A DNA stretch of 64,000 nucleotides. Source: Sporosarcina sp. ZBG7A (GTDB lineage: Bacteria > Bacillota > Bacilli > Bacillales_A > Planococcaceae). The stretch is taken from the NCBI RefSeq assembly GCF_000813425.1, contig NZ_JWIB01000008.1, positions 1 through 64,000 on the forward strand. The letters run 5' to 3'. A program made the translations under genes and the position numbers. The first letter of the stretch is position 1, and each line of letters opens with the position of its first letter. Positions 26,613 through 36,880 of the stretch are shown piece by piece. The notes beneath the pieces were generated by a model, which ran no database searches, was not told where the DNA came from, and saw only the letters and a program-made list of their open reading frames with translations.

Positions 26613-27791
26613 ATGCTAGAGTTTGATACGAATATTGAAGCGCTTGCAGTCATCAAAGTAATCGGTGTTGGTGGCGGCGGTAATAACGCAGTAAATAGAA
26701 TGATTGATCATGGAGTACAAGGTGTAGAGTTCATAGCGGTGAACACGGATGCACAAGCACTTAACTTATCCCAAGCCGAAGTGAAACTTCAAATTGGTGG
26801 GAAATTGACACGTGGTTTAGGAGCTGGAGCTAACCCAGAGGTCGGTAAGAAGGCTGCAGAAGAAAGCCGTGAACAATTGGAAGAGGCGCTTCGAGGCGCT
26901 GATATGGTATTTGTCACTGCAGGTATGGGGGGCGGTACTGGTACTGGAGCAGCTCCTGTCATTGCTCAAATCGCCAAAGATCTTGGAGCGTTGACAGTTG
27001 GTGTTGTGACTCGTCCATTCACATTTGAAGGACGTAAACGTTCGACACAAGCAATCGGCGGAATTACAGCAATGAAAGAATCTGTCGATACACTTATCGT
27101 CATTCCAAATGATAAATTGCTTGAAATTGTAGACAAAAACACACCAATGCTTGAAGCATTCCGCGAAGCGGATAATGTCCTTCGTCAAGGTGTTCAAGGT
27201 ATTTCAGATTTGATCGCTGTACCTGGATTGATTAACTTGGACTTTGCCGATGTGAAGACGATCATGTCCAATAAGGGATCAGCGTTAATGGGAATCGGGA
27301 TGTCCACTGGTGAAAACCGTGCATCTGAAGCAGCTAAAAAAGCCATTTCGAGTCCTTTGCTTGAAACATCGATCGACGGAGCAAAAGGTGTGTTAATGAA
27401 CATTACCGGTGGTTCTAACTTAAGCCTATTCGAAGTACAAGAAGCTGCCGATATTGTCGCTTCTGCATCCGATGAAGATGTGAATATGATCTTCGGTTCT
27501 GTCATTAACGATGACTTGAAAGATGAAATCATCGTGACAGTCATTGCGACTGGTTTCACAGATGAGCAAATCACTCAAGTTCGAGGAACACGAGCAGCTG
27601 GATATGGCGGAATTCGTCAACGTGAGACGCAAGCACCACAAAGTAATCCGACTCCAAACAATCAAATTCGTCATGAAGAGCAGCCGCATCAGCAACCGGT
27701 TCATCAAGAACCTGTGCGCAGTCAGCAACAGACCCAACAAGACGATGGCTTAGATATTCCTACGTTTTTGCGTAATCGTCGTCGCAAATAA
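26613..27791 (+). CDS. ftsZ: Cell division protein FtsZ
   Basis: A 392-residue tubulin-like GTPase that forms the division ring. The GTP-binding signature GGGTGTG is at 106–112. The T7-loop synergy segment ([11 protein letters not shown]) follows near 209. A Gln/His/Pro-rich linker (about 328–378) leads to the conserved C-terminal peptide DIPTFLRNR, which contacts FtsA and SepF. GGAGGAGAAG precedes the ATG. A strong terminator follows, ending the dcw cluster. Confidence 0.98.
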   Translation: MLEFDTNIEALAVIKVIGVGGGGNNAVNRMIDHGVQGVEFIAVNTDAQALNLSQAEVKLQIGGKLTRGLGAGANPEVGKKAAEESREQLEEALRGADMVFVTAGMGGGTGTGAAPVIAQIAKDLGALTVGVVTRPFTFEGRKRSTQAIGGITAMKESVDTLIVIPNDKLLEIVDKNTPMLEAFREADNVLRQGVQGISDLIAVPGLINLDFADVKTIMSNKGSALMGIGMSTGENRASEAAKKAISSPLLETSIDGAKGVLMNITGGSNLSLFEVQEAADIVASASDEDVNMIFGSVINDDLKDEIIVTVIATGFTDEQITQVRGTRAAGYGGIRQRETQAPQSNPTPNNQIRHEEQPHQQPVHQEPVRSQQQTQQDDGLDIPTFLRNRRRK

Positions 27792-27803
27792 TTAAAATGT
27801 ACA

Positions 27804-27833
27804 AACCTCCGGCAATTGAGTCGGAGGTTTTTT
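27804..27833 (+). terminator. Terminator after ftsZ
   Basis: AACCTCCG (27804–27811) pairs with CGGAGGTT (27822–27829), followed by a T run. Confidence 0.92.
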
Positions 27834-27843
27834 GTGTTTTTCT

Positions 27844-27861
27844 TTCGAACAATCTGTCGAA
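27844..27861 (+). promoter_or_regulatory. Candidate Spo0A boxes upstream of spoIIGA
   Basis: TGTCGAA at 27855–27861 is a perfect 0A box. The inverted TTCGAAC at 27844–27850 is one base off its reverse complement. The spoIIG operon of B. subtilis is activated by Spo0A from such boxes. The promoter hexamers downstream (GTGACA 27889, TAGTCT 27915) are weak guesses. Confidence 0.45.
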
Positions 27862-27941
27862 CTTTTCTTTCACTTAGGTACCGTAAAGTGACAAAACTCG
27901 TATTGGAAAAATGGTAGTCTTGCAAACAAGGAGGACAGCCT

Positions 27942-28802
27942 ATGTATGGGGAAGTCATGATCGGCATAAATATGGTCTTCAATTATACAGTTCTGTCATT
28001 TGCGAATGCGACGGGAAATACAAAAATCAGCAGAAAACGATTAGCGTTAGCAGCCTTTGCAGGAGCAATCCCAGCCGTTGCTTTCCCTGGTTCCATCATT
28101 GCTTCGTTTTCTGCGTTTGCAATCATGACAGGCTGTGCATTCGGTTTTTCTGCGCGACTCTGGAAATCATCAGTGGGTTTAGTGCTAATCGGTGCATTTT
28201 TAGCAGGAGGGTTGCTATCGGCACTTCCATTTAGCCATTGGGGGCAAGATTTTCAATATCGATTGATTATCTATGTAGCTCTTGCCTATTGCTGTCTTCA
28301 AATTGTAAAAGTTAAATGGCTTGATGTTCGTAAAATTAGCCGATTTTCAGAGTTTGCTTGTAGTTCGCACTTACATCTTTTCGGCTCCTCTATACCTCTT
28401 CATGTATTCATCGATACAGGCAATAGTTGTACAGAGCCATTATCCAATGATGCTGTCCATTTTGTCTCATTACGGGCTCTAAAACCAATTATTCCAGATG
28501 AATTCCTTGAGAGTTTACAGCAAATTGGAAATGCACAAGGCGTTATTCCGGATATCACCCAATTTCCTGAACAATACAGGAAGGATTTACGTCTTATTCG
28601 AATTCAAACTGTCGAAGGAGCGAATTGGGCGGTAGGAATTAGATTTGACGATTGGGAACTGGAAGGAAATCGTCTACTTGAAAAAGGTTATATTGTTTTA
28701 ACGGCTGACGATGCACGTTATCCACACAATGCATCTGCAATCTTGCATGTATCTGCCTTGGAAACTAGAGAAGAAGAAAGGGGAATGCTTCATGCTACAT
28801 GA
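27942..28802 (+). CDS. spoIIGA: Sporulation sigma-E factor-processing peptidase SpoIIGA
   Basis: A 286-residue membrane-embedded aspartic protease that cleaves pro-sigma-E in the mother cell after septation. It has an N-terminal half of about five hydrophobic helices, then a soluble domain with the catalytic VFIDTGNSC motif (Asp near residue 158). AAGGAGG precedes the ATG. It is somewhat shorter than the B. subtilis protein. sigE starts within its last codons, an 11-bp overlap, as in the spoIIG operon. Confidence 0.95.
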   Translation: MYGEVMIGINMVFNYTVLSFANATGNTKISRKRLALAAFAGAIPAVAFPGSIIASFSAFAIMTGCAFGFSARLWKSSVGLVLIGAFLAGGLLSALPFSHWGQDFQYRLIIYVALAYCCLQIVKVKWLDVRKISRFSEFACSSHLHLFGSSIPLHVFIDTGNSCTEPLSNDAVHFVSLRALKPIIPDEFLESLQQIGNAQGVIPDITQFPEQYRKDLRLIRIQTVEGANWAVGIRFDDWELEGNRLLEKGYIVLTADDARYPHNASAILHVSALETREEERGMLHAT

Positions 28803-29502
28803 ATTGAAAAAATGGCTATCCGTTCTTGCAGGAATATTTAAAAAGAAAAATGGGACTTACTATATTGGGGGGCATGAATCGTTACCGAAACCTCTGACTA
28901 GAGAAGAAGAAGCGGAAACTATTGCTGCATATATGGCAGGTGACCAACAAGCTAGAGATCGGCTTATAGAGAAGAATTTGCGTCTAGTCGTTTACATTGC
29001 TCGCCGCTTCGATAATACGAATACGCATATTGAAGATTTAATCAGCATTGGGGCAATAGGACTTATTAAAGCAATTGAAACATTCAAAAGTGATAAAAAT
29101 ATTAAGTTGGCAACGTACGCATCGCGTTGTATTGAAAACGAAATCTTGATGCATCTACGGAAAACCAATCGTACACGTTCTGAGATTTCTTTTGACGAAC
29201 CACTGAATTCTGATGCAGATGGGAACGAGCTATTGCTGTCCGACATTTTAGGGACTGATGAAGATATTATTACAGATGATGTTGAAAAGAAAATCGAACG
29301 TCAGCATATGATAGATGCCGTAACGACTCTTAGTGATCGAGAGCGTCATATTATGGAATGTAGATTCGGGTTAACAGGAAAGATTGAGATGACCCAAAAG
29401 GAAGTTGCGGATTTACTCGGCATTTCACAATCTTATATTTCCCGTTTAGAGAAAAAGATCATATCGGAACTTCGAGAGCAATTGAATCATCCAATCGCAT
29501 AA
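28792..29502 (+). CDS. sigE: RNA polymerase sporulation sigma factor pro-sigma-E
   Basis: A 236-residue sigma-70 family factor for early mother-cell transcription. It starts with an amphipathic basic pro-sequence (about residues 1–22), then [14 protein letters not shown]. Cleavage just before YYIGG is expected by comparison with B. subtilis. Region 2 ([33 protein letters not shown]) and region 4 ([15 protein letters not shown]-type helix-turn-helix) are intact. The start overlaps the end of spoIIGA. Confidence 0.96.
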   Translation: MLHELKKWLSVLAGIFKKKNGTYYIGGHESLPKPLTREEEAETIAAYMAGDQQARDRLIEKNLRLVVYIARRFDNTNTHIEDLISIGAIGLIKAIETFKSDKNIKLATYASRCIENEILMHLRKTNRTRSEISFDEPLNSDADGNELLLSDILGTDEDIITDDVEKKIERQHMIDAVTTLSDRERHIMECRFGLTGKIEMTQKEVADLLGISQSYISRLEKKIISELREQLNHPIA

Positions 29503-29529
29503 TGGTTGAAATTGGCGTTACCGAAAACC

Positions 29530-29558
29530 GCATAGAACTCCACTCAGAGGATAAGCTA
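29530..29558 (+). promoter_or_regulatory. Candidate sigma-F/sigma-G promoter of sigG
   Basis: GCATA (29530–29534), 14 bp, then GGATAAGCTA (29549–29558) resembles the forespore promoter pattern with about two mismatches in the -10. It lies 37 bp before sigG, where a forespore promoter is expected. Confidence 0.4.
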
Positions 29559-29595
29559 TCTCGTACAGTCATCTACAGAATACGGAGGAATTCAG

Positions 29596-30381
29596 ATGGT
29601 ACGTACAAGAGTGGAAATTTGCGGTATCGATACATCTACTTTGCCGCTTCTGACGAGTGATGTCATGAAAGAGACATTCATCCGGTTGCAAAGTGGGGAT
29701 GAATCAGCTAGAGACGAACTCGTAACAGCGAATTTGCGCCTCGTCCTAAGCCTTGTGCAACGATTTGCCTATCGTGGAGAACAAGCAGATGATTTGTTTC
29801 AAGTAGGGTGTGTGGGACTGCTTAAGTCGATTGACAACTTTGATTTAAAACACAATGTCCGATTTTCGACATATGCAGTTCCGATGATTGTCGGAGAAAT
29901 CAAGCGACATTTGAGAGATCATCATTCCGTTCGTGTGTCACGCTCGCTCCGAGATATTGCATATAAAGCAATCCGTGCAAAAGAGGAATTCATCAATGAA
30001 CACCAAAAGGAACCAAGAATATCAGACTTAGCTAAAATGACGGACATTCCAGAAGAGGATATCTTATTTGCACTCGATGCGATTCAAGATCCTATGTCCC
30101 TCCATGAACCGATGAATGGTGAAGGAGGAGACCCTGTGTATATGATGGATCAGCTGCATGACAAAACTGTATCGGAAGAGCGCTGGTCAACTTATGTGTC
30201 GATGAAGGAAACTATGACGGGACTGGATGATCGTCAGCAACTGATTTTGTCGAAGCGGTTTTATCTCGGACAAACACAGACTGAAATAGCCCGAGAGCTA
30301 GGAATTTCACAGGCTCAAATATCTCGATTGGAGAAGCAAGCAATCGCTCAAATTCGTGAAGGAATGGAACAAAGTAATTAA
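29596..30381 (+). CDS. sigG: RNA polymerase sporulation sigma factor sigma-G
   Basis: A 261-residue late forespore sigma factor. The N-terminus VEICGIDTSTLPLL is characteristic of SigG, as it carries the residues contacted by anti-sigma factors. Region 2 (NLRLVLSLVQRFAYRGEQ, DDLFQVGCVGLLKSIDNF), region 3 (SVRVSRSLRDIAYKA) and region 4 (ELGISQAQISRLEK) are complete. ACGGAGGA precedes the ATG. It follows sigE by 93 bp, probably with its own promoter, and ends at a strong terminator. Confidence 0.96.
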   Translation: MVRTRVEICGIDTSTLPLLTSDVMKETFIRLQSGDESARDELVTANLRLVLSLVQRFAYRGEQADDLFQVGCVGLLKSIDNFDLKHNVRFSTYAVPMIVGEIKRHLRDHHSVRVSRSLRDIAYKAIRAKEEFINEHQKEPRISDLAKMTDIPEEDILFALDAIQDPMSLHEPMNGEGGDPVYMMDQLHDKTVSEERWSTYVSMKETMTGLDDRQQLILSKRFYLGQTQTEIARELGISQAQISRLEKQAIAQIREGMEQSN

Positions 30382-30387
30382 TATAGG

Positions 30388-30419
30388 ACGCAATGCGATT
30401 ACCGCATTGCGTTTTTTTT
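30388..30419 (+). terminator. Terminator after sigG
   Basis: A perfect 10-bp stem, ACGCAATGCG (30388–30397) with CGCATTGCGT (30403–30412), followed by eight T. Confidence 0.95.
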
Positions 30420-30459
30420 GTGCGCCTATCTGCATAGAATATGGAAAAGGGGGATTTCT

Positions 30460-30705
30460 ATGCGCTTTTCAGAATTTCAAAAAAAAGAAGTGATTGATAT
30501 GCAACGCGGGAAATTTCTTGGATTCATTCAAGATGCGGCGATCGATATAACGAAAGGGAAAATTGATACGCTTCATATCGGTGATACGGAACGGTCTTTG
30601 TTTATGGAAATGCGTGTGAAAGACCAAAAGCAGTTTGGTTACGATGAAGTTGTGACAATTGGAAAGGATATTGTACTAATTAAAAAGAAAGAGCCTAAAA
30701 AGTGA
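30460..30705 (+). CDS. ylmC: YlmC/YmxH family PRC-barrel-like protein
   Basis: 81 residues starting MRFSEFQKKEVIDMQRGKFLG, with AAAAGGGGG upstream. The small beta-rich sequence GFIQDAAIDITKGKID fits the PRC-barrel family; B. subtilis YlmC and YmxH are such proteins with sporulation links. It stands alone between the sigG terminator and the ylmE promoter. The laccase-like gene ylmD that normally follows is missing. Confidence 0.85.
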   Translation: MRFSEFQKKEVIDMQRGKFLGFIQDAAIDITKGKIDTLHIGDTERSLFMEMRVKDQKQFGYDEVVTIGKDIVLIKKKEPKK

Positions 30706-30712
30706 CTAATCG

Positions 30713-30741
30713 TTGATAACTAAGTGGCCGCTTGATACAAT
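30713..30741 (+). promoter_or_regulatory. Sigma-A promoter of the ylmE–sepF–ylmG genes
   Basis: TTGATA (30713–30718), a 17-bp spacer and TACAAT (30736–30741), 32 bp before ylmE. Both hexamers are one base off consensus. Confidence 0.75.
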
Positions 30742-30773
30742 AGAACAAAGTATCGAGAAAAGTAGTGATCAAG

Positions 30774-31466
30774 ATGAAACCATTACAGCAACGGATAAAT
30801 ACCATCGAAGAAACAATCTGTCAGGCGTGTGAGCGTGTTGGTAGAACTCGTGATGAAGTTACGGTTATTGCAGTCACAAAACAAGTGTCTGAAGAACGTA
30901 CACAGAACGTATTGGACGAAGGGATCATCCATTTAGGTGAGAACCGACCTGAAGGGCTTCTTAATAAGCAACATGCGATTCCTCAAGGGGCTGTTTGGCA
31001 TTTCATCGGAAGTGTGCAAAGTCGTAAAGTGAAAGAAATTATTGAGCGCATTGATTATCTGCATTCATTGGATCGATTGAGCTTAGCAAAAGAAATTCAG
31101 AAACGTGCTGTTGAACCAGTTGACTGTTTCGTACAAGTTAACGTTTCTTTTGAAGATTCTAAATCGGGATTGTCGCCAGCTGAGACACTAGGATTTATTG
31201 AGGCATTGAAAGATTATGACAAAATAAGAGTGATTGGTCTTATGACTATGGCTCCATTGACTGAAGATCAAGATACAATCCGAAAAGTTTTTAGAGGCTT
31301 GCGTGAACTGCGAGATGAACTTGCGGCTAAAAAGATGCAACACGCACCGTTAACCAAATTATCCATGGGGATGTCGAATGATTACAGTATTGCAATCGAA
31401 GAGGGCGCAACCCATGTGCGAATCGGGACTGCACTCGTCGGTTCAGAGAGCGAGGGAGACGAATGA
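30774..31466 (+). CDS. ylmE: YggS family pyridoxal phosphate homeostasis protein
   Basis: A 230-residue PLP-binding protein of the alanine-racemase N-terminal fold. The PLP lysine is in TVIAVTKQVS. The HFIGSVQSRKVKEI and SMGMSNDYSIAIEEGATHVRIG blocks are diagnostic. It keeps free PLP low and influences amino acid pools. Either ATG 30774 or GTG 30765 could be the start; neither has a strong site. sepF begins four bases before its end, as in most Firmicutes. Confidence 0.93.
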   Translation: MKPLQQRINTIEETICQACERVGRTRDEVTVIAVTKQVSEERTQNVLDEGIIHLGENRPEGLLNKQHAIPQGAVWHFIGSVQSRKVKEIIERIDYLHSLDRLSLAKEIQKRAVEPVDCFVQVNVSFEDSKSGLSPAETLGFIEALKDYDKIRVIGLMTMAPLTEDQDTIRKVFRGLRELRDELAAKKMQHAPLTKLSMGMSNDYSIAIEEGATHVRIGTALVGSESEGDE

Positions 31467-31939
31467 GTATTAAAAACAAATTCGAAAAATGGTTTTACCT
31501 TGACGAAGAAGAGGCAGCGGCGCAAGAAACAGCGGCAAAGCAACAAGTTGCTCCGACACAACCAGAGAGGAAGCCAAGTAAACAATCCTCGATGAAAAAT
31601 GCTCCCTTGCCAAAACAAAATCGCAAAGAACCTCAGACAGCCGGGAACATTGTGAGCCTGCAAAGCGTCCAAAAGTCGTCAAAGGTTATTTTAGTGGAAC
31701 CTCGTGTCTATGCTGAAGCTCAAGATATATCAGAACATCTGACTAACAAACGTGCAGTTATTGTTAATTTACAACGTATTGATCGCGAACAAGGAATACG
31801 GATCGTAGATTTCCTGAGTGGTGCGGTTTATGCATTAAATGGAGACATTCAACGAATCGGCACAGATATTTTCCTTTGCGTTCCGGAAAACGTAGAAGTG
31901 AATGGTTCAATCTCCGACTATTTGAACGAAAGAAACTAA
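31463..31939 (+). CDS. sepF: Cell division protein SepF
   Basis: 158 residues. An N-terminal amphipathic membrane-binding helix (SIKNKFEKWFYLDEEE) is followed by a variable Gln/Lys-rich linker and a C-terminal DUF552 domain (LVEPRVYAEAQDISEHL, VIVNLQRIDREQGIRIVDFLSG). SepF anchors FtsZ to the membrane and organises septum thickness; FtsZ is in the same window. It overlaps ylmE by four bases and is followed by ylmG. Confidence 0.95.
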   Translation: MSIKNKFEKWFYLDEEEAAAQETAAKQQVAPTQPERKPSKQSSMKNAPLPKQNRKEPQTAGNIVSLQSVQKSSKVILVEPRVYAEAQDISEHLTNKRAVIVNLQRIDREQGIRIVDFLSGAVYALNGDIQRIGTDIFLCVPENVEVNGSISDYLNERN

Positions 31940-31958
31940 ATGAGGTGTACCGACAGTA

Positions 31959-32243
31959 ATGGCACAATTATTAATCCAGCTTTATAATGTAATTACGTAT
32001 GCACTTTCCATTTATTCTATTTTGCTCGTCATCTATATCTTGATGTCGTGGGTACCGGCTTCCAGAGAAACTAAGTTCGGTAGAATTCTTGAAAAGATTA
32101 CAGAACCATATTTAGGATTTTTCCGAAACTTCATTCCACCTCTTGGAATGATTGATATTTCCCCTATTGTTGCTTTGATTGCTTTGCGGCTAATCGGCGA
32201 AGGATTAGCACCGGTATTTAATTTCCTTTTACGTATGCTTTAA
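31959..32243 (+). CDS. ylmG: YggT family membrane protein YlmG
   Basis: A 94-residue protein with two membrane segments (about 5–28 and 65–88) and the family motif LMSWVPASRETKFGRIL between them. YggT proteins sit beside sepF in many Gram-positive bacteria and cyanobacteria, and are linked to envelope or nucleoid organisation. The biochemical role is unknown. GAGGTGT precedes the ATG. A hairpin with T run (32276–32299) follows. Confidence 0.9.
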   Translation: MAQLLIQLYNVITYALSIYSILLVIYILMSWVPASRETKFGRILEKITEPYLGFFRNFIPPLGMIDISPIVALIALRLIGEGLAPVFNFLLRML

Positions 32244-32275
32244 TGTTCTGAACTGAACAATCATTTCGTTGAACC

Positions 32276-32299
32276 AATCCTCACGCTGTGGGGATTTTT
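32276..32299 (+). terminator. Hairpin terminator between ylmG and ylmH
   Basis: AATCCTCAC (32276–32284) pairs with GTGGGGATT (32288–32296) across a 3-nt loop, followed by TTT. It may be partial read-through, since ylmH has no obvious promoter. Confidence 0.65.
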
Positions 32300-32318
32300 C
32301 TATAAGGAGACCAGTACA

Positions 32319-33095
32319 ATGGATGGCATCTTACAACACTTTAGAAAAGAAGAGCAGCCTTTTATAGAAATGGTGATGGACTGGGCGAGAGAGGTCGAGG
32401 ATTTATACTCACCTAAATTGACCGATTTTCTTGATCCGCGTCAGCGTTTTATTGTGGAATCCGTCGTTAAGGGAAGCGGCTTGCTTGTTGCTGAAGATGG
32501 AGGTTTTGTTGGAGCTGAGCGAAAAAGGATGCTCATCTATCCTGATTATTATGAACCTACGCGCCAAGATTTCCAAATATCTGTATTCGACGTTCGTTAC
32601 GCTTCCAAGTTCTTGACGTTAGAACATCCTGAGATTCTTGGTGCGTTAATGGGACTTGGTTTGGACCGGGCAAAATTTGGCGACATTCGTTTAAAAGACG
32701 AAGATGTGCAACTCGCGACTGTAATGGAGCTGAGTACGTACCTCACTGCTAATTTTACTTCAGCTGGCAAAGCAAAGATTCATCTTACAGAGTTGTCAGA
32801 TCATGAAGGTTGGATTGCGCTTGAAGAAGCTTGGACCGAAGAAACGCAAGTCATTAGTTCTCTTCGACTAGATACGGTCATTGCTTCATTATTAAATGTT
32901 GCAAGGCAGAAATCTTCGACGTACATTCATGGAGGTAAAGTAAAAGTGAATTGGCGTGTGGTGGATCAGCCATCGTTTGAGTTAAATGAATCTGATGTGC
33001 TTTCAATTAGAGGGTATGGTAGATATAAAGTAATCGCGATTGAAGGTAGGACTAAGAAGGATAAAATCCGATTGGTTACTGGGAAGTTGGAATGA
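32319..33095 (+). CDS. ylmH: S4-domain RNA-binding protein YlmH
   Basis: 258 residues with a C-terminal S4 RNA-binding domain (STYIHGGKVKVNWRVVDQPSFELNESDVLSIRGYGR, about 200–240). The N-terminal part has the family block DPRQRFIVESVVKGSG. YlmH is a ribosome-associated quality-control factor in B. subtilis that can act on stalled 50S–peptidyl-tRNA complexes, alongside RqcH, whose gene is also here. AAGGAGA precedes the ATG. divIVA follows. Confidence 0.93.
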   Translation: MDGILQHFRKEEQPFIEMVMDWAREVEDLYSPKLTDFLDPRQRFIVESVVKGSGLLVAEDGGFVGAERKRMLIYPDYYEPTRQDFQISVFDVRYASKFLTLEHPEILGALMGLGLDRAKFGDIRLKDEDVQLATVMELSTYLTANFTSAGKAKIHLTELSDHEGWIALEEAWTEETQVISSLRLDTVIASLLNVARQKSSTYIHGGKVKVNWRVVDQPSFELNESDVLSIRGYGRYKVIAIEGRTKKDKIRLVTGKLE

Positions 33096-33106
33096 TTTTT
33101 ATGGAC

Positions 33107-33129
33107 AGACTTTAGAAAAAGTCTATTTT
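33107..33129 (+). terminator. Weak terminator after ylmH
   Basis: AGACTTT (33107–33113) pairs with AAAGTCT (33118–33124), followed by ATTTT. The stem is A/T-rich. A poor sigma-A match (TTTAGA 33111, TATAGT 33134) overlaps it and could serve divIVA. Confidence 0.4.
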
Positions 33130-33183
33130 CTGTTATAGTCAACGATATAACGAATAACGAACATCAAAAGGGGAGAGACTCGC

Positions 33184-33690
33184 ATGGCGCTTACACCAAT
33201 TGATATACATAATAAAACATTCGGAAGCAGATGGCGTGGCTACGATGAAGATGAAGTGAACGAATTCCTCGAGCAACTCATGAAAGATTATGAAAACTTG
33301 CTTGATGAAAACAGAGAATTGACACGTAAACTGAAAGAAACAGAAGAACAAGTGGCGCATTTCAATGCAATCGAAGAAACATTACAAAAATCAATCATGA
33401 TAGCTCAAGAAGCAGCAGAGGATGTTCGTAGGAATTCTACACAAGAATCCAAGCTCATCATTAAAGAAGCTGAAAAGAATGCGGATCGCATTGTTAACGA
33501 AGCGCTATCTCGCTCACGTGAAATTTCAATGGAGATCGAAGATTTGAAAAAACAATCTAAAGTATTCCGCAACCGTTTCCGTATGCTAATTGAAGCGCAG
33601 CTGGATTTAGTGAAGATGGACGATTGGGATACACTTCTCGATTATGAACAGAACACGAAACAACTGGAAGCAGCTGCTGATCAGGAGTAA
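33184..33690 (+). CDS. divIVA: Cell division/polarity protein DivIVA
   Basis: 168 residues. The conserved N-terminal membrane-curvature-binding domain is TPIDIHNKTFGSRWRGYDEDEVNEF, with the exposed Phe and basic residues. It is followed by a long coiled coil (about 30–160). DivIVA marks poles and septa and recruits division-site and sporulation partners. GGGGAGA precedes the ATG. It has the usual position between ylmH and the ileS leader. Confidence 0.96.
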   Translation: MALTPIDIHNKTFGSRWRGYDEDEVNEFLEQLMKDYENLLDENRELTRKLKETEEQVAHFNAIEETLQKSIMIAQEAAEDVRRNSTQESKLIIKEAEKNADRIVNEALSRSREISMEIEDLKKQSKVFRNRFRMLIEAQLDLVKMDDWDTLLDYEQNTKQLEAAADQE

Positions 33691-33697
33691 CATCCAC

Positions 33698-33727
33698 TTG
33701 ACTTAAAGGCCAGTTCGCCCCTATAAT
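33698..33727 (+). promoter_or_regulatory. Sigma-A promoter of the ileS leader
   Basis: TTGACT (33698–33703), 18 bp, then a perfect TATAAT (33722–33727). Transcription should start near 33734, just before the T-box structure. Confidence 0.85.
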
Positions 33728-33747
33728 ATGGTTCATATTGAATGACA

Positions 33748-33977
33748 GGCATTGAAAGAGACAGTACTTTCCAAGTAGGCTGTATGTAGCGAGTTGGGGA
33801 TAGTGGGAGCCCGATTGCAGGTTGGAAAGGAAGATCACTCTGGAGCCGGATTGCAGCAGCAATCCCGGAGCACACCCCGTTACGGTGTTCGAGAGGTAGC
33901 CGTGATTTCTATACGGCTGCAACTAGGGTGGTATCGCGAGCACAGTCCTCGTCCCTTTTATGGGGACGGGGTTTTTT
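33748..33977 (+). promoter_or_regulatory. T-box riboswitch of ileS (tRNA-Ile sensing)
   Basis: A leader of about 230 nt before ileS. The antiterminator T-box AGGGTGGTATCGCG is at 33925–33938. It is followed by a GC-rich terminator (arms near 33946–33954 and 33962–33971) with six T to 33977. An AGTA element is near 33774 and a GCGAG element near 33788. The likely specifier is the Ile codon ATC at 33834–33836. Uncharged tRNA-Ile should permit read-through. Open frames across this stretch are shadows. No other gene is seen in the 383-bp gap between divIVA and ileS. Confidence 0.93.
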
Positions 33978-34073
33978 GATGTTTTATTTTTATTCAAAGA
34001 AATCTTAGTATCAACACTGTAACGAAACGGAACACCATCATTATTGAGCTGTTATTTCAAAGGAGGAATTGGA

Positions 34074-36830
34074 ATGGATTATAAAGACACGTTACTTATG
34101 CCGAAAACTGACTTTCCTATGAGAGGCGGTTTACCGACGAAAGAACCGCAAATGCAAGAACAGTGGGAAAAGGACAATATGTATGCAAAAGTTCAGGAAC
34201 GAACAAAGGGAAAACCGACGTTCATTCTACATGACGGACCTCCATATGCTAACGGTGACCTCCACATGGGTCACGCGCTTAACAAAGTGCTCAAAGACAT
34301 CATCGTACGTCATAAATCTATGACAGGCTTCCATGCACCATACGTTCCAGGCTGGGACACACATGGTCTGCCAATCGAACAAGCACTTGTGAACAAAGGT
34401 GTAAAGCGTAAAGAGCACAGCATTGCGGAGTTCCGTGAAATGTGTAAAGACTATGCTCTCACTCAAATCGACAACCAGCGTACTCAGTTTAAACGTCTAG
34501 GTGTTCGAGGCGATTGGGATAACCCTTATATCACACTAAAACCTGAATTTGAATCGCGTCAAATTAAAGTATTCGGTGACATGGCGAAAAAGGGATATAT
34601 CTATAAAGGATTAAAGCCAGTTTACTGGTCACCATCCTCTGAAACAGCATTGGCTGAAGCAGAAATTGAGTATCAAGACAAAAAGTCACCATCTATCTAT
34701 GTTAGCTTCCCAGTTCGTGATGGCCAAGGTGTATTAGAGTCAGACGTCAATATCTTGATCTGGACAACAACGCCTTGGACAATTCCAGCAAACTTAGGAA
34801 TTTCCGTACACCCAGACTTTGTTTACACAATTGCAGAAGCAAACGGTAAAAAGTTCCTTGTTGCAAAAGACTTAGTTGAGGGTCTAGCTACTGAACTCGG
34901 ATGGGAAAACTACACGACTGCAGGTGAATTCAAAGGTCGCGAACTTGAGCGTATCACTGCAAGTCACCCAATTTATGATCGTGAATCACTCGTAATGCTT
35001 GGCGAACACGTTACTGCTGATGCAGGTACTGGTTGTGTTCATACAGCACCAGGACACGGTGAAGACGACTTCTACGTAGCGAAACAATATGGTCTCGGCG
35101 TCTTATCCCCTATCAACGACCGTGGTGTGATGACTGAAGAAGCACCATTGTTTGAAGGATTATTTTATGAAGATGCTAACAAAGCCGTGACTGAGAAGTT
35201 GAAAGAAGTAGGAGCACTTGAAAAGCTTTCGTTCTTCACTCACTCATATCCGCATGACTGGCGTACGAAAAAGCCGGTTATTTACCGTGCAACTGCGCAA
35301 TGGTTTGCATCAATTGAGACATTCCGTGACGATCTTCTTGAAGCAATCCGTAAAACGAACTTCACGCCAACTTGGGGTGAAACTCGTCTCTACAATATGG
35401 TCCGTGACCGTGGTGACTGGTGTATTTCACGTCAACGCGTATGGGGTGTTCCGATTCCTGTGTTTTATGCAGAAGATGGCGAACCAATCATCACAGATGA
35501 AACAATCGATCATATTTCAGCATTGTTCCGTGAACACGGTTCAAACATCTGGTTTGAGTGGGACACGAAAGATTTACTTCCAAAAGACTTCTCACATAAA
35601 GGAAGCCCGAATGGTACATTTACGAAAGAAACGGATATTATGGACGTGTGGTTCGACTCCGGTTCGACACATCAAGGAGTTCTTGAGGAGCGCGAGGATC
35701 TCTCTTACCCAGCAGATCTCTATCTCGAAGGATCTGACCAATATCGTGGATGGTTCAACTCATCATTGACGACAAGTGTGGCGATTAACGGAATTGCACC
35801 ATATAAAGGCTTGCTGAGCCACGGATTCACATTAGACGGTGAAGGGCGCAAGATGAGTAAATCGATCGGTAATGTTATCCTTCCTTCTAAAGTAACTAAC
35901 CAATTCGGAGCCGATATTTTACGTCTCTGGGTATCTTCAGTCGATTACACAGCAGATGTCCGTGTTTCCGATTCAAACTTTAAGCAAGTTTCTGAAGTGT
36001 ATCGTAAAATCCGTAACACAGTCCGTTTCCTTCACGGGAATACTTCTGATTTCACACCAGGAACAGATACGGTTGCTTTTGAAGAGTTACGCCCGGTAGA
36101 TCAGTATGTGTATGTAAAGCTTCAAGATTTGATTCGTGACGTGAGAACGGCTTACGAGCAATATGAATTTGCGAATGTCTACCATGCCATCAATTCATTC
36201 TGTACAGGTACATTGAGCTCCTTCTATCTTGATATCGCGAAAGATGTTGTCTACATCGAAGCTGTCGATCATCCACACCGTCGTGCGATGCAAACAGTTA
36301 TGTATGATGCACTTCTAGCACTATTGAAGCTAGTTGCACCAATCTTGCCACACACAGCGGACGAAATGTGGGCATACTTGGAGCACGAAACGGCAGAGAG
36401 CATTCAACTTACGGATATGCCGGAAGCAAAAGAGCTTGAATCGACAGAGCTCCGTACTCAGTTCGATCAGTTGATGCTTGTACGTGACGATGTGTTGAAA
36501 GCGCTGGAAGAAGCACGCAATAACAAGACAATCGGTAAATCATTGGAAGCTCATGTCACTGTAGCTGTCCGTGATGAGCTTGCTCCACTATTTGCAACAG
36601 AACAAATCGACTTTGCTCAATTCTTCATTGTATCGAAATTCAGCGCTGTTGCTGCATCTGAGATGCCGGATATCGCAGTTTCGCTTGCGACGGGTCAAGT
36701 AGCTGTTGACAAAGCATCTGGAGAAAAGTGTGAACGTTGCTGGACAATTTCGGAGACGGTCGGTTCAAACGCTGATTATCCTGAGTTGTGTCAGCGTTGC
36801 GCAGACGTTGTTGCGCATCATTATGCTTAA
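34074..36830 (+). CDS. ileS: Isoleucine–tRNA ligase
   Basis: A 918-residue class I synthetase. It contains HMGH (64–67) for the HIGH motif and KMSKS (593–597), with an editing domain between them ([13 protein letters not shown]). The anticodon-binding region follows, then a C-terminal zinc ribbon (CERCWTISE and ELCQRC). ATG at 34074 with AAAGGAGG upstream is preferred over the frame opening at 34044. It is controlled by the T-box leader and ends at a terminator. Confidence 0.97.
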   Translation: MDYKDTLLMPKTDFPMRGGLPTKEPQMQEQWEKDNMYAKVQERTKGKPTFILHDGPPYANGDLHMGHALNKVLKDIIVRHKSMTGFHAPYVPGWDTHGLPIEQALVNKGVKRKEHSIAEFREMCKDYALTQIDNQRTQFKRLGVRGDWDNPYITLKPEFESRQIKVFGDMAKKGYIYKGLKPVYWSPSSETALAEAEIEYQDKKSPSIYVSFPVRDGQGVLESDVNILIWTTTPWTIPANLGISVHPDFVYTIAEANGKKFLVAKDLVEGLATELGWENYTTAGEFKGRELERITASHPIYDRESLVMLGEHVTADAGTGCVHTAPGHGEDDFYVAKQYGLGVLSPINDRGVMTEEAPLFEGLFYEDANKAVTEKLKEVGALEKLSFFTHSYPHDWRTKKPVIYRATAQWFASIETFRDDLLEAIRKTNFTPTWGETRLYNMVRDRGDWCISRQRVWGVPIPVFYAEDGEPIITDETIDHISALFREHGSNIWFEWDTKDLLPKDFSHKGSPNGTFTKETDIMDVWFDSGSTHQGVLEEREDLSYPADLYLEGSDQYRGWFNSSLTTSVAINGIAPYKGLLSHGFTLDGEGRKMSKSIGNVILPSKVTNQFGADILRLWVSSVDYTADVRVSDSNFKQVSEVYRKIRNTVRFLHGNTSDFTPGTDTVAFEELRPVDQYVYVKLQDLIRDVRTAYEQYEFANVYHAINSFCTGTLSSFYLDIAKDVVYIEAVDHPHRRAMQTVMYDALLALLKLVAPILPHTADEMWAYLEHETAESIQLTDMPEAKELESTELRTQFDQLMLVRDDVLKALEEARNNKTIGKSLEAHVTVAVRDELAPLFATEQIDFAQFFIVSKFSAVAASEMPDIAVSLATGQVAVDKASGEKCERCWTISETVGSNADYPELCQRCADVVAHHYA

Positions 36831-36842
36831 TTGTTAAAAAGG

Positions 36843-36880
36843 CGCTGCAATCCGTCTATCGGGTCTTGCAGCGTTTTTTT
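36843..36880 (+). terminator. Terminator after ileS
   Basis: CGCTGCAA (36843–36850) pairs with TTGCAGCG (36866–36873), followed by seven T. Confidence 0.9.

Noticed and set aside
33557-33979. Open frames across the divIVA–ileS gap
   Set aside because: They fall on the T-box leader, with conserved T-box and terminator elements, and resemble no protein.
35218-35769. 183-codon plus-strand frame inside ileS
   Set aside because: It is an out-of-frame shadow of ileS, with no ribosome site and unlikely composition.
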